From JAICJC01 sp963813245 (GTDB taxonomy: Bacteria; Actinomycetota; Thermoleophilia; Gaiellales; JAICJC01), in the NCBI GenBank assembly GCA_963813245.1, contig CAWEYE010000008.1:186001-250000 (forward strand): DNA of 64,000 nt, given 5' to 3'. The notes under the pieces were generated by a model, which had not been told where the DNA came from, did not search any database, and was given only the letters and a program-made list of their open reading frames with translations. This document shows positions 18,684 through 27,648 of this stretch, in pieces. Position 1 is the first letter of the stretch. Every line of letters begins with the position of its first letter. The translations under genes and the position numbers were made by a program.

Positions 18684-19349
18684 ATGCTCTTCTATCTCTA
18701 CTTCCTGGTACCGCCCCTCGTCGCCGGCCTGCTGGCCCAGGCCTGGGTGCGGCGCTCGTTCGCAGACGGCTCGAAGGTGGAGGCCGTATCGGGCCTCACC
18801 GGCGCGCAGGTCAGCCGGCGCATGCTCGATGCCGGCGGCCTCTCCGACGTCAACGTCGAGGGCATCGGCGGCAATCTGAGCGACCACTATGACCCTCGCA
18901 GCCGCACGATGCGGCTCTCACAGCCCGTGGGCGGATCGAGCTCGGTGGCCGCGGTCGCGGTCGCCGCGCACGAGACCGGCCACGCCTTCCAGGACGCCAA
19001 GCACGAGGCCGGCTTCCGCTTCCGCGGGTCGCTCGCCCCCGCCACCGGCTTCGCGTCGCAGGCCTGGTTCCCGATCTTCTTCATCGGGTTCCTGCTGCAC
19101 GCGACCAACCTGGCGCTGATCGGCGTCGCCCTGTTCGCCGCCATCGTGCTCTTCCAGCTCGTAACCCTGCCGGTCGAGTTCGGCGCCAGCCGCAAGGCGA
19201 TGCTGATGCTGACCAACCAGGGCGTCATCAGCCAGGCCCAGGCCCCGATCGCCCGCAAGGTGCTGACCGCGGCCGCGCTGACCTACGTCGTCGCCACCCT
19301 GGCGGCCGTGTGGCAGCTGGCCTTCCTGTTCATGCAGACGCGCCGGTAA
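18684..19349 (+). CDS. Membrane zinc metallopeptidase, YugP-like
   Basis: 221 aa from ATG 18684 (MLFYLYFLVPPLVAG). An N-terminal membrane helix is followed by a soluble part with the HExxH motif HETGH in VAAHETGHAFQD, then two or three C-terminal membrane helices. This matches the Zn_peptidase_2/YugP family, membrane proteases of unknown substrate. GAGGTGGG before the ATG serves as ribosome site and excludes the longer frame to 18639. It diverges from bolA. Confidence 0.88.
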   Translation: MLFYLYFLVPPLVAGLLAQAWVRRSFADGSKVEAVSGLTGAQVSRRMLDAGGLSDVNVEGIGGNLSDHYDPRSRTMRLSQPVGGSSSVAAVAVAAHETGHAFQDAKHEAGFRFRGSLAPATGFASQAWFPIFFIGFLLHATNLALIGVALFAAIVLFQLVTLPVEFGASRKAMLMLTNQGVISQAQAPIARKVLTAAALTYVVATLAAVWQLAFLFMQTRR

Positions 19350-19484
19350 TACTCGACCGGGTCGTCCCCGTCCTCTCCAGGCGACGTGTGTTCCTACGGT
19401 CGTCTCGGTGAGGATGGGGGCGGCCCGGTACTCGCTCAAGTGGGTCTTCGAGGCATCTGACCGGCGTCCGATACGCTGCCGGCG

Positions 19485-19643
19485 ATGCGATTCGGCCGCC
19501 GCCCAGCACCCGGAGACATGAGCATCCGAGAGTTCATCGGCCTCGTCGTTGTGTGGACGATCTTCTGGCCGCTAGGGCTGTTCTTCTTGATCCGATATCG
19601 GGTGATCCAAAACGTGATCGCCGGGTACCGCCAAGCGCACTAG
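19485..19643 (+). CDS. Small single-span membrane protein (52 aa)
   Basis: A short frame with a basic start (MRFGRRPAPGD), then a hydrophobic helix EFIGLVVVWTIFWPLGLFFL (about residues 16-35), then a basic tail (RYRV...GYRQAH). This is the charge layout of a small integral membrane protein. An internal ATG at 19518 would give 41 aa. It converges on the cytochrome c gene. The codon pattern is consistent with coding but the frame is short. The 135 bases upstream hold no other gene; gatacgct just before the start could be a -10 element. Confidence 0.5.
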   Translation: MRFGRRPAPGDMSIREFIGLVVVWTIFWPLGLFFLIRYRVIQNVIAGYRQAH

Positions 19644-19670
19644 CGCGGGCCGCGCCCGGCTGAGCCCCGG

Positions 19671-20468
19671 CTACGACAGCGTGTGCAGGTACGCGACCAG
19701 CTGGTTCAGCTGCTGGTCGGTCAGGATGCCGCCCCAGTGGGGCATGCTGACGATCGGTGCGCGGCCGATCACGCTGCCGCTGAGGATGACCGCTTTGATC
19801 TTGTCTGCGGTGTTGAACTGACCGCGGAAGTCGGCTCCGGAGAGCGGGGGGATGGTCTTGTCGGGCGACTGCGGGTTGGGCACGCCCCCGAGGCCGTTGG
19901 GCCCGTGGCAGTTGAGGCAGCCGTACCGCACATAGAGCGCCGCGCCGGCAACCACGTCGCCCTGGTCAGCCGGCACGGCAACCGGCGTCGCGCCGGGCAC
20001 CTGGGGCAGGCCCGCCCGGATGTAGGCGACCAGGCTCGACGTCTGCCGCGGCGAGATCACCCCTTTCCACACCGGCATGTACGGCTGCTTGGGGTTGGCC
20101 GACTCGCCCAGGCCGTGCTCGATGATGGTGGTCAGCTGCGCCGTGGTGAGCGACTTGCCGACCGACGTCAGCGCCGGGACGAACGACGACACCCCGCCCT
20201 GGCCGCCGACGCCATGACACTGAGCGCACGCGAACTGCACGAAGTAGTGCGCTCCTTCGGCAACTGTGGCATCCACCGGCTGCGCCGCCGGGGTTGTCGT
20301 CGTGGGCGCAGACGTGCTGGTCGCCGCGGTCGATGAGCCGCCGCTGCCGCCGTTCAGGATCCAGCCGATGCCGCCGCCGATGAAGCCCGCGATCAGAAGC
20401 GCGATCACGCCGACCGTCAGGACCTCGGCCCACGGGAAATCCGTATCCCTTCGACGCCGCTTAGCCAC
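19671..20468 (-). CDS. Membrane-anchored diheme cytochrome c
   Basis: 265 aa. The N terminus is basic (MAKRRRRD), followed by a membrane helix at about residues 18-38 and a Ser/Thr/Pro-rich linker to about residue 65. Two class I cytochrome c domains follow, with heme sites C81-A-Q-C-H85 and C184-L-N-C-H188. Probable distal Met ligands are YMPVWKG and SMPHWGG. It should sit on the outer face of the membrane and carry electrons in a respiratory chain. No ccm genes are nearby. The DsrE gene is divergent. Confidence 0.9.
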   Translation of the reverse strand: MAKRRRRDTDFPWAEVLTVGVIALLIAGFIGGGIGWILNGGSGGSSTAATSTSAPTTTTPAAQPVDATVAEGAHYFVQFACAQCHGVGGQGGVSSFVPALTSVGKSLTTAQLTTIIEHGLGESANPKQPYMPVWKGVISPRQTSSLVAYIRAGLPQVPGATPVAVPADQGDVVAGAALYVRYGCLNCHGPNGLGGVPNPQSPDKTIPPLSGADFRGQFNTADKIKAVILSGSVIGRAPIVSMPHWGGILTDQQLNQLVAYLHTLS

Positions 20469-20557
20469 TGCTTGACCCCGCTCGTCGCTCGCGCCAGGCT
20501 ATCACGCTGCAGCGGCCCCGCTGGGAAAGCACCAATCGAACCGGTAAAGGAGTCCCG

Positions 20558-20932
20558 ATGGAAGACGGAGCGAAGGGCAAGGCGGTCATCAATCTGACGA
20601 CGGGCCACGAGGATGCCGACAAGGTGACCGTCGCGTTCCTGGTCGCAACCGCCGGCCTCGCGGCCGGCAAGCAGGTGGTGATGTTCCTGACCAAGGAGGC
20701 CGTGCGGCTGGCCACGACGGGATATGCGGAGCCGATCGAGTCCGCCGGCGCGCCGCCCGTGGCCAAGCTGTTTGCCCAGTTCGCGGAGGACGGCGGCGAG
20801 CTCTACGCCTGCCCGATCTGCTTCGACGCGCGCAGGATCGATCCGGCCACGCTCGTGCCGAACGCGCGCCTCGCCGGCGCGACGCCGCTGTGGGAGTTCA
20901 TCGGCGAGGGAGCGACGGTCTTCAGCTACTGA
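20558..20932 (+). CDS. DsrE/DsrF-like family protein
   Basis: 124 aa. It has the DsrE fold pattern: an N-terminal strand KAVINLTTGHEDADKV, TAGLAAGKQVVMFLTKEAV, and a C-terminal ATVFSY. The pair of cysteines in YACPICFDARR (C-P-I-C) could be redox-active or sulfur-carrying, as in sulfur-relay DsrE proteins, but the partner proteins are absent. A strong GGAG ribosome site lies about 7 bases before ATG 20558. Confidence 0.8.
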   Translation: MEDGAKGKAVINLTTGHEDADKVTVAFLVATAGLAAGKQVVMFLTKEAVRLATTGYAEPIESAGAPPVAKLFAQFAEDGGELYACPICFDARRIDPATLVPNARLAGATPLWEFIGEGATVFSY

Positions 20933-20972
20933 GCAGCCGGCTGCACTCGCCGCGCTGTTAGCATCGCCTCCC

Positions 20973-21917
20973 GTGACCCTGCCGCTCGCACCGCCCCTCC
21001 TGCCCCAGCTGGCCCGCTCGGCGGCCGAGCTGCCCGAGGGCGACGGCTGGCGGTACGAGCCCAAGCTGGACGGCTTCCGGGCGGTCGCCTTCGTCGACGG
21101 TGATGAGATCTACGTGCAGTCGCGAAACGGCAAGCCGCTCGGCCGCTACTTCCCGGAGCTGCGCTTCCCCGCGGGCCGCTATGTGCTCGACGGCGAGCTC
21201 GTGATCCGCGCGCCCGACGGCGGTGAGGACTTCGAGGGCCTGCAGGAGCGGATCCACCCCGCCGCGTCGCGGGTGGCGCGGCTCGCGGGCGAGCGGCCGG
21301 CGACGTTCGTCGCCTTCGACCTGCTCGCGCTCGACGACGACTCCCTGCTCGAACAGCCGCTCACCGAGCGCCGCGCAGCGCTCGAGGGCGTCGTCGCCGA
21401 CCCCGTCGAGCTGATCCCCTCGACGGCGAGCATCGCCGAGGCCCGGCCGTGGCTCGAGACGGCCGAGGGCGTGATCGCCAAGCGCGCCGACGCCCACTAC
21501 CTCCCCGGCGAGCGGGTGGGCATGGTCAAGGTCAAGCGGGTGCGCACGATCGACTGCGCCGTGGTCGGCTGGCGGCCCGGCAAGGCTCAGGGCACGGTGG
21601 GCTCACTGATCCTCGGCCTGTATGACCCGGGCGGCGGCCTGCACGTGGTCGGCCACACGTCCGGCTTCACCGCCGCCCGCGCCCGCGAGCTGGTGGGCGT
21701 CGTGCAGCCGCACGAGACCGGCGAGCACGGCGCGTCGGAGCCGAACCGCTGGAGCGCCGACCGCGACCGCGAGTGGCGCGGCCTGCGCCCCGACCTCGTC
21801 GCCGAGGTCAGCTTCGACCACAGAAGCGGCCACCGCATCCGCCACGGCGCGCGGCTGCTGCGCTTCCGCGACGACAAGCCCGCCAGCGAATGCGCGCTCG
21901 CCCAGCTCGACAGCTGA
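20973..21917 (+). CDS. ligC: ATP-dependent DNA ligase, LigC-like
   Basis: 314 aa, close to mycobacterial LigC. The adenylation motif is EPKLDGFRA (Lys of KxDG becomes AMP-modified). Other nucleotidyltransferase motifs follow: SRNGKPL (motif Ia), LDGELVI (III), FVAFDLLAL (IIIa), AEGVIAKRAD (IV) and MVKVKRVRTIDC (V), then an OB-fold domain. It seals nicks using ATP, probably as an accessory repair ligase, since the replicative NAD-dependent LigA is also in this window. Start GTG 20973 is chosen because the upstream frame overlaps DsrE. Confidence 0.88.
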   Translation: MTLPLAPPLLPQLARSAAELPEGDGWRYEPKLDGFRAVAFVDGDEIYVQSRNGKPLGRYFPELRFPAGRYVLDGELVIRAPDGGEDFEGLQERIHPAASRVARLAGERPATFVAFDLLALDDDSLLEQPLTERRAALEGVVADPVELIPSTASIAEARPWLETAEGVIAKRADAHYLPGERVGMVKVKRVRTIDCAVVGWRPGKAQGTVGSLILGLYDPGGGLHVVGHTSGFTAARARELVGVVQPHETGEHGASEPNRWSADRDREWRGLRPDLVAEVSFDHRSGHRIRHGARLLRFRDDKPASECALAQLDS

Positions 21918-21967
21918 ACCCAGCCTGCGCTCAGACGGCTCTCATGCGGCCGTCCTAGCCTCGCGCC

Positions 21968-22594
21968 ATGCTGGTGCGCCGGTTCACGCGCTCGGAGCTC
22001 GCGGTGCACTGGACGCTCGCGGTGAGCGTCCTTGCGATGATCCTCTCCGGGATCGCGCTCGGTGTGAACGTGTGGCATGCGGCGGTCTTCCCCGTGCACG
22101 TCGGCAGCATGTTCCTGCTCGCGGGCGGGGTGCTGCTCGCGGCGCTCGCCGGCGACCGCCCCGCGCTGCGCCGCGCCGGCCGGGAGCTGCGCACGCTCCG
22201 CCGCGAGGATCGCCGCTGGCTCGCGTGGGCGCCGCGGAACCTGCTCGGCCGAGGCGGAGACCCGCCCCCGGTGGGCCGGTTCAACGCCGGCCAGAAGCTG
22301 AATGCGATGCTGATCGCGGTGCTGCTCGCGGCATCGATCGGCTCCGGCATCTACTGGTGGGCGCGACTGCACGGCGTCTTTGCCAACTCGAACGTCGACG
22401 GCGCCATCCACAACGTGGCGGGCGTCGCCATTATCGTGCTCGTGTGCGGCCATCTGTACATGGCCGTGCTGAACCCGGCCACCCGCAAGGCCCTGCGCGG
22501 CATCACCACCGGCAGCGTGGACGCCGGCTGGGCGGCCGAGCACCATCCCGCCTGGCTGGCCGAGGCCGAGCCCGACGCCGGCCACGACGCGTAA
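21968..22594 (+). CDS. Cytochrome b561-type membrane protein (formate dehydrogenase gamma-like)
   Basis: 208 aa with four hydrophobic helices. It starts MLVRRFTRSELAVHWTLAVS; the His in HWTL and others near HNVAGVAIIVLVCGHLYMA are candidate heme ligands, and GRFNAGQKLNAM is a stretch typical of formate dehydrogenase gamma subunits. It would pass electrons between a peripheral dehydrogenase and quinone. No catalytic subunit is adjacent, so the partner is unknown. Confidence 0.8.
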   Translation: MLVRRFTRSELAVHWTLAVSVLAMILSGIALGVNVWHAAVFPVHVGSMFLLAGGVLLAALAGDRPALRRAGRELRTLRREDRRWLAWAPRNLLGRGGDPPPVGRFNAGQKLNAMLIAVLLAASIGSGIYWWARLHGVFANSNVDGAIHNVAGVAIIVLVCGHLYMAVLNPATRKALRGITTGSVDAGWAAEHHPAWLAEAEPDAGHDA

Positions 22595-22603
22595 GCTCGG
22601 CGG

Positions 22604-23218
22604 GTGCAGCCCGACCATGTGCTCGTCGCCGTCCCCGATCTCACGGCCGGCGTCCGCGCGATCGAGGCGCGGCTCGGCCTGACCTCGGTCGAGGGCGGCC
22701 GCCACCCCGGCTGGGGCACGGCCAACCGGATCGTGCCGCTCGGGCCGGCCTACCTCGAGCTCGTCGCGGTGGTCGATGCCGGCGAGGCCGCCGCCCACAC
22801 CTTCGGCCGCTGGCTCACCGCCGCACAACCACGCGGCGGCCCCTTCGGCTGGGCGGTGCGCACGGAGGAGCTCGACAGTGTCGCGGACCGGCTGGGCCTG
22901 CCGGTGCGCGACGGGTCGCGGGCGACGCCGGACGGCCGGCTGCTGCGCTGGCGCACCGCCGGCCTGGAGCAGGCCGCGGCCGAGCCGTTCCTGCCGTTCT
23001 TCATCGAATGGGCCGAGGGGACGCCCTTGCCGGGACGCGCCGCCGTGACGCACCCGGGCGGCCCGCTCGAGATCACGGAGCTCGCGCTCAGAGGGGACGC
23101 CGACCGGCTGACGGCGTGGCTCGGCGGCCATGCGCTGCCCGTGGCGATCCGGGCCGGCGCGGCGTGCCTCGAGAGCGTCGCCCTCGCCGGCCCGGCCGGC
23201 CGACTGCTGCTTGCCTGA
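22604..23218 (+). CDS. VOC/glyoxalase-like domain protein
   Basis: 204 aa from GTG 22604 (QPDHVLVAVPDLTAGVRAIE). The opening strand DHV.VAVPDL and the later GPAYLELVAVVD match the glyoxalase-like (Glyoxalase_3) group of the vicinal oxygen chelate superfamily. Metal ligands are not fully evident, so catalysis is uncertain. It starts 10 bases after the cytochrome b gene and its stop abuts the convergent ApbE stop. Confidence 0.75.
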   Translation: MQPDHVLVAVPDLTAGVRAIEARLGLTSVEGGRHPGWGTANRIVPLGPAYLELVAVVDAGEAAAHTFGRWLTAAQPRGGPFGWAVRTEELDSVADRLGLPVRDGSRATPDGRLLRWRTAGLEQAAAEPFLPFFIEWAEGTPLPGRAAVTHPGGPLEITELALRGDADRLTAWLGGHALPVAIRAGAACLESVALAGPAGRLLLA

Positions 23219-24151
23219 TCACGCGGCGCGCAGCGCCACCTGGCCCCAGCCCTGCGATGCATGCCGCCCGCCGCCGACAAGGGTGACGAGCGCAGGGGCG
23301 GGAGCCGCGTCGACCTCGTCGGGGCGCAGCGCCAGGTACGTGGCTCGGACGTCGGCGGCGGCGGCGGTCTCGGCGACCACCGTGGCGTGCGCGGGAGCAC
23401 CGGGGCGGCCGGTGGCCGGGTCGATCAGGTGATGAGCGGCGGCGCCGTCTCCGTTCACCCAGCGGTGCACGCTCCACCCGGATGTGGCCACGGCCTCGCC
23501 CTCGCGCAGCGTCACCGAGCCGCACAGGGCGCCGTTGTGCACCACGGCCATCGCGTGGCGGCCGCGCACGGCGACGAGCTCGCCCCCCGCGTCGAGGAGC
23601 ACCGACGTGTCGTCGGTCGCCTCGGCCAGGGGCTCGCGGCAGAGATCGGCGATCCAGCCCTTGCCGATCCCGCCGAGATCGATCAACTCTCCCTCGGGGA
23701 TGCGCGCCGTCCGCCTGGCGACATCGACCTCGATCGTCCCGCTGATGGATCGGCTCAGGGGGCTGTACTCGGTGCCGGACGGCGCCCGCCCCATGCCCAC
23801 CTCGTAGCCCCACTCCCGCAGCGCGCGGCCGACCAGCGGCTGGAACACGCCGCCGGTGCGCCGGTACCACTCGTTGCACGCCGCGAGCAGCGCGATGGTC
23901 TCGGACGAGAGCGTCACCGGCTCGCCGGTGGCGGCATTCAGACGCGAGACCTCGCTGCCGGGGCGAAACCGCGACCACAGCGACTCGTGGCGGGCGACGA
24001 GGGCGGCGATGCGCTGCGCGGCGTCTCCGGACACCTGCCCGGAGTGGTGAATCCTCCAAATCGTTCCCGTCGCCCGCCACTCCCAGCAGGCGCTCGTGTC
24101 CAGTGCCGGTGTGTGCACCGTCGCGCTCCTCGTCGTCGTACCCCGAGTCAT
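23219..24151 (-). CDS. apbE: FAD:protein FMN transferase (ApbE family), copy 1
   Basis: 310 aa. Hallmarks in order: WRIHHSG start strand, SRFRPGSEVSRLNAA, the FAD-contact motif ELIDLGGIGKGWIAD, and HHLIDPATGRPG, a conserved Mg/FAD loop. ApbE enzymes attach FMN covalently to Thr/Ser of target flavoproteins, usually in respiratory or extracellular electron-transfer systems. No obvious signal peptide or lipobox. The target is unknown; a cytochrome b gene lies about 0.6 kb away on the other strand. A second, divergent copy is at 46634-47494. Confidence 0.9.
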   Translation of the reverse strand: MTRGTTTRSATVHTPALDTSACWEWRATGTIWRIHHSGQVSGDAAQRIAALVARHESLWSRFRPGSEVSRLNAATGEPVTLSSETIALLAACNEWYRRTGGVFQPLVGRALREWGYEVGMGRAPSGTEYSPLSRSISGTIEVDVARRTARIPEGELIDLGGIGKGWIADLCREPLAEATDDTSVLLDAGGELVAVRGRHAMAVVHNGALCGSVTLREGEAVATSGWSVHRWVNGDGAAAHHLIDPATGRPGAPAHATVVAETAAAADVRATYLALRPDEVDAAPAPALVTLVGGGRHASQGWGQVALRAA

Positions 24152-24193
24152 CGGCGGGACGGGGCGGCGAGATAAGGCCCGGAGTCACCCTTT

Positions 24194-26005
24194 CTAGGCA
24201 AGCAGCTCGAGCACGGCCTCGGGCTCCTTGAAGGGCGGCACGAGGTAGGCCCCCGCGGCCAGCGCGCGCACGGCCGCGAGCAGGTCACGGGCGATCGCGA
24301 GGCCCTCCCGGGCGGCATCCGGCCCGGCCCGCTCGAGCCGGTCGAGCACATCCGCGGGGACGCTGATCCCGGGCACCTCGTTGTGCAGCCGAAAGGCCAG
24401 GGCGTGGCTTCGCACCGGCCAGACGCCGACCAGGAGCGGCACCGGCGCCGGCCCGTCCAGGCGGTCGAGGAACCGCTCGAGCTGGGCCGCGTCGAACAGC
24501 ACCTGGGTCATCGCGAACCGGGCGCCCGCCTCGATCTTCTGGTGGAACCGCTCGAGCTCCCAACCGGCGTCTTCGGCCACCGGGTTGACCGCCACCCCGA
24601 TGTGGAAGCTGGTGGCGTCGTCGATCGCCTTGCCGGAGTAGTCCAGGCCCGAGTTCAGCGCCGCCATGAGCCGGGTGAGGCCGATCGCGTCGACCTCGTA
24701 GACGGCCTGCGAGCCGTGCGGGTCTCCCGACGGCGGTGGATCGCCGGTGACCGCGAGGACGTTGCGGATCCCCACCGCGTGGGCGCCGAGCAGCATCGAC
24801 TCGATGCCGCGGACGCTCGCGTCTCGCGGCGTCACGTGCGGGATCGTCTCGACGCCGACCTGCTGCTCGATCAGCGCGGAGGCGATCAAGGCGTTCATGC
24901 GTGCCCGGGCCAGGGGGTTGTCGTTCACGTCGAACACGTCCACCCGGGCGGACGCGGCCAGGCTGTGCGCCGACGCGATCATGCGCTCGACGTTGCCGCC
25001 CTTGGGCGGATCGAGCTCGACCGACACCACGAACTCGCCCCGCCGCAGCTTGCCCTCGAGCAGCGTCTCGACCGCCTCGGACTCGGCCCGGGTGGGCAAC
25101 TCGCGCTCGACGAGCTGCAGGGCGACCGCCGGCGGGCGCCCCTCGCTGACCGCGCGCCGGATCGCGGCCACATGGTCGGGGGTGGTGCCGCAGCAGCCGC
25201 CGATCACGGCGGCGCCCAGGGCGAGGGCGTGCGCGGCGTACTCGCCGAAATACTCCGGGCTGGCGTTGGGATACACGAGCCGGCCCGTGGAGACGTTCGG
25301 CAGGCCGGCGTTCGCCTGCGCCGTCAGCGGCAGGTCGGTGGCCGCGCGCATCTGCTCGATCCCGTGCAGCACCGCCTGCGGCCCCAGGCTGCAGTTCACG
25401 CCCACCGAGACCGGGTCGAACGCCGCGACGGCCGCGGGGACGTCGCGGGCGCGCAGGCCGGACACGGTCTCGGCGTCGTCGCCGACGGTGATCTGAACGA
25501 TCAGCGGTAACCCGGCCACCGAGCGCACCGCCCGGGCCGCCGCCAGGAGCTCCTCGAGCGACGTGAACGTCTCGAGCACGAACAGGTCGACGCCGCGGCC
25601 TTCGAGCGCGGCGGCCTGGGCGGCGAACGCCGCCGTCATCGCCTCGGGCGCAAGCTCGCCCGGTGCGCCGCCGAGCGGCCCGATCGACCCGGCCACGAGC
25701 ACGTCGCGCCCGGCCACCTCGCGGGCCTCGCGGGCCAGCTTCACGCCCGCCTGGTTCACCGCCTCGAAGCGGTCGTCGAGCTTGTGCGCCGCGAGCTTGA
25801 CCGGGTTTGCCCCGTAGGTGTTCGTCAGGATGATGTCCGCCCCCGCCCGGATGAAGGCGACGTGCAGCGCCACCACCTGCTCGGGCGCGATCAGGTTCGC
25901 CTCCTCGGCGCAGCGGGCGCGCACGACCGCCGTCTGCAGCAGCGATCCCATCCCGCCGTCGGAGACCAGCGGCTCGCGGCCGAGCCGCTCGAGCGTGCGC
26001 GCCAT
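24194..26005 (-). CDS. Bifunctional homocysteine S-methyltransferase / 5,10-methylene-THF reductase (YitJ type)
   Basis: 603 aa, matching the family. Residues 1 to about 300 form the homocysteine methyltransferase barrel: LVSDGGMGSLLQ start, zinc-binding Cys in SVGVNCSLGP and the pair in GGCCGTTPDHV. Residues about 310-603 are the methylene-THF reductase: FVVSVELDPPKGGN and VLAVTGDPPPSGD for FAD/folate. It makes methyl-THF and methylates homocysteine in one chain. Start ATG 26005; an N-terminal extension through the riboswitch region is rejected. It is divergent from the thiamine-precursor transporter. Confidence 0.9.
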   Translation of the reverse strand: MARTLERLGREPLVSDGGMGSLLQTAVVRARCAEEANLIAPEQVVALHVAFIRAGADIILTNTYGANPVKLAAHKLDDRFEAVNQAGVKLAREAREVAGRDVLVAGSIGPLGGAPGELAPEAMTAAFAAQAAALEGRGVDLFVLETFTSLEELLAAARAVRSVAGLPLIVQITVGDDAETVSGLRARDVPAAVAAFDPVSVGVNCSLGPQAVLHGIEQMRAATDLPLTAQANAGLPNVSTGRLVYPNASPEYFGEYAAHALALGAAVIGGCCGTTPDHVAAIRRAVSEGRPPAVALQLVERELPTRAESEAVETLLEGKLRRGEFVVSVELDPPKGGNVERMIASAHSLAASARVDVFDVNDNPLARARMNALIASALIEQQVGVETIPHVTPRDASVRGIESMLLGAHAVGIRNVLAVTGDPPPSGDPHGSQAVYEVDAIGLTRLMAALNSGLDYSGKAIDDATSFHIGVAVNPVAEDAGWELERFHQKIEAGARFAMTQVLFDAAQLERFLDRLDGPAPVPLLVGVWPVRSHALAFRLHNEVPGISVPADVLDRLERAGPDAAREGLAIARDLLAAVRALAAGAYLVPPFKEPEAVLELLA

Positions 26006-26037
26006 GGGCGGGAGTGTATGGACGTAGACTCCGCAGC

Positions 26038-26129
26038 GGAACGTTTGCCGGGGAGTCCCCACCGGGGGCTGAGAGGGCGCGACGGCGCGCCGACCCGCGA
26101 ACCTGATCTGGGTCATGCCAGCGAAGGGA
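26038..26129 (+). promoter_or_regulatory. TPP riboswitch (THI element) 1
   Basis: All conserved blocks of the thiamine pyrophosphate aptamer are present in order: GGGGGCTGAGAGGG at about 26064-26077, ACCCG (26093-26097), GAACCTGATCTGG (26099-26111) and ATGCCAGCGAAGGGA (26115-26129). The final AAGGGA is also the ribosome site for the ATG 8 bases further on, so the switch most likely blocks translation when TPP is bound. A tagact hexamer at 26025-26030 could be the -10. Confidence 0.95.
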
Positions 26130-26137
26130 TGCAAGCC

Positions 26138-26893
26138 ATGGTGACTGCGGTCGGGAGCCCGATCGAGCTTTCGGGGGTGACGAAGCGGTTCGGCGACCTC
26201 GTGGCGCTCGACGGCGTCTCACTCGCCGTCGCGGCCGGCACGGTCACGGGCGTTGTCGGCCCGAGCGGCTGCGGGAAGTCGACCCTGCTCGAGCTCATGG
26301 CCGGCCTCGAGGAGCCGAGCGCCGGGACGGTTGCCGTCGCGGGTCAGGCCGATCCGGCGGGCCGGCTCGACCGCTGCGCGCTGATGCCGCAGAGCGACCT
26401 GCTCATGCCGTGGCGCGACGCCCTCGGGAATGCGTCTGTCGCGATCGAGAACGCCGGGGGCGGCCGTCGCCGCGCCCGGGCCGAGGCCCGCCCCCTGTTC
26501 GCGCGCCTCGGCCTCGCGGGATTCGAGCACACCCGCACGTGGGAGCTCTCCGGCGGCATGCGCCAGCGGGTCGCGTTTGCCCGCACGCTGCTGGCCGGGA
26601 AGGACGTGCTCCTGCTCGACGAGCCGTTCGGCGCCCTCGACGCGATCACACGAGCGGAGCTGCAGGAGTGGCTGCGGGCGGCACTCGTGGCCGAGCCGCG
26701 CACGACGGTGCTCGTCACCCACGACATCGAGGAGGCGCTGCTCGTGTGCGACCGCGTGGCCGTGATGTCGGCCCGGCCCGGCCGGATCGTGCTCGAGCTC
26801 GACGCCGGCTACGGCGACGGCGAGCGGGCGGCGGCGATCGCCTCACCACCGTTCCTCGAGGCCCGGTCGCGGGCACTCGCGGCGCTGCGATGA
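26138..26893 (+). CDS. Thiamine-precursor ABC transporter, ATP-binding protein
   Basis: 251 aa. Walker A GPSGCGKST, Q-loop LMPQSD, ABC signature LSGGMRQRVAFAR, Walker B VLLLDEPFGALD and the switch His in LVTHDIEEAL are all intact; the DEPFGALDAITR context is typical of NitT/TauT/ThiZ importers. The upstream TPP riboswitch and the downstream ThiY-like binding protein point to import of a thiamine pyrimidine precursor. ATG 26138 is chosen over the in-frame ATG at 26129, which is too close to the ribosome site. It overlaps the permease (ATGA). Confidence 0.92.
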   Translation: MVTAVGSPIELSGVTKRFGDLVALDGVSLAVAAGTVTGVVGPSGCGKSTLLELMAGLEEPSAGTVAVAGQADPAGRLDRCALMPQSDLLMPWRDALGNASVAIENAGGGRRRARAEARPLFARLGLAGFEHTRTWELSGGMRQRVAFARTLLAGKDVLLLDEPFGALDAITRAELQEWLRAALVAEPRTTVLVTHDIEEALLVCDRVAVMSARPGRIVLELDAGYGDGERAAAIASPPFLEARSRALAALR

Positions 26894-27645
26894 GACGGGC
26901 CCTGCGACACCTGGGCTGGGTCGCCGTGCTGGCGGCGCTGATCGCGGCCTGGCAGGCCTACGTGCGCCTGCGCGACGTGCCGCAGTACGTGCTCCCGGCC
27001 CCCACGGACATCGCCCGGACGCTGTGGGACGAGCGCGGCCCGCTGGCCTCGGCGGCGGGAGTGACCGCACGCGAGATGGTGGCCGGATTCGCCGTCGCGC
27101 TCGCCTTCGGACTCGCGGCGGCGGTCGGCCTGCACGCCTCGGCGACGGTGCGGCGGGCGGTCTATCCGCTCCTGGTCGCCTCCCAGAGCGTGCCGGTGGT
27201 CGCGATCGCGCCCATCCTCGTGATCTACCTCGGCTTCGGCCTCGCGCCGAAGCTCGTGATCGTGGCGCTCGTCTGTTTCTTCCCGATCACCGTCGCCGCC
27301 CTCGACGGCTTCCGCTCCGTCAGCCCCGAGCACGTGCGCGTCATGCGGACGCTGCGGGCCTCGCGGATCGCCGTCTTCCGGCGCGTTGAGCTGCCCTGGG
27401 CGCTGCCGTCGATCTTCACCGGCATGCGGGTGGCGGCCTCCTACGCCGCCGTGGCGGCTCTGTTCGCCGAGTACGCCGGCGCGGACTCCGGGCTCGGCAA
27501 CGCCATGCGCGAGGGCACCGGCCAGTACGACGCGCCCCTGGTGGGCGCCGCGGTGGTCGTGCTCGCGGCGCTCGCGCTTGCACTGTTCGGGGCGGTGACG
27601 CTGGCCGAGCGCCTGACGATCCCCTGGGCGCGGCGGGTAAGGTAG
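26890..27645 (+). CDS. Thiamine-precursor ABC transporter, permease
   Basis: 251 aa with about six membrane helices and the NitT/TauT-type permease core. The ATPase-contact loop, the EAA-like segment, is recognisable in DGFRSVSPEHVRVMRTLRAS followed by VELPWALPSIFTGMRVA. It forms the membrane channel for the ATPase encoded just upstream, whose stop it overlaps (ATGA). The second riboswitch begins only a few bases after its stop codon. Confidence 0.92.
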   Translation: MRRALRHLGWVAVLAALIAAWQAYVRLRDVPQYVLPAPTDIARTLWDERGPLASAAGVTAREMVAGFAVALAFGLAAAVGLHASATVRRAVYPLLVASQSVPVVAIAPILVIYLGFGLAPKLVIVALVCFFPITVAALDGFRSVSPEHVRVMRTLRASRIAVFRRVELPWALPSIFTGMRVAASYAAVAALFAEYAGADSGLGNAMREGTGQYDAPLVGAAVVVLAALALALFGAVTLAERLTIPWARRVR

Positions 27646-27648
27646 ACG

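Noticed and set aside
25784..26137. N-terminal extension of the ABC ATPase through the riboswitch
   Set aside because: That frame runs through the aptamer and the divergent gene; the ribosome site and Walker motifs fit the ATG at 26138.
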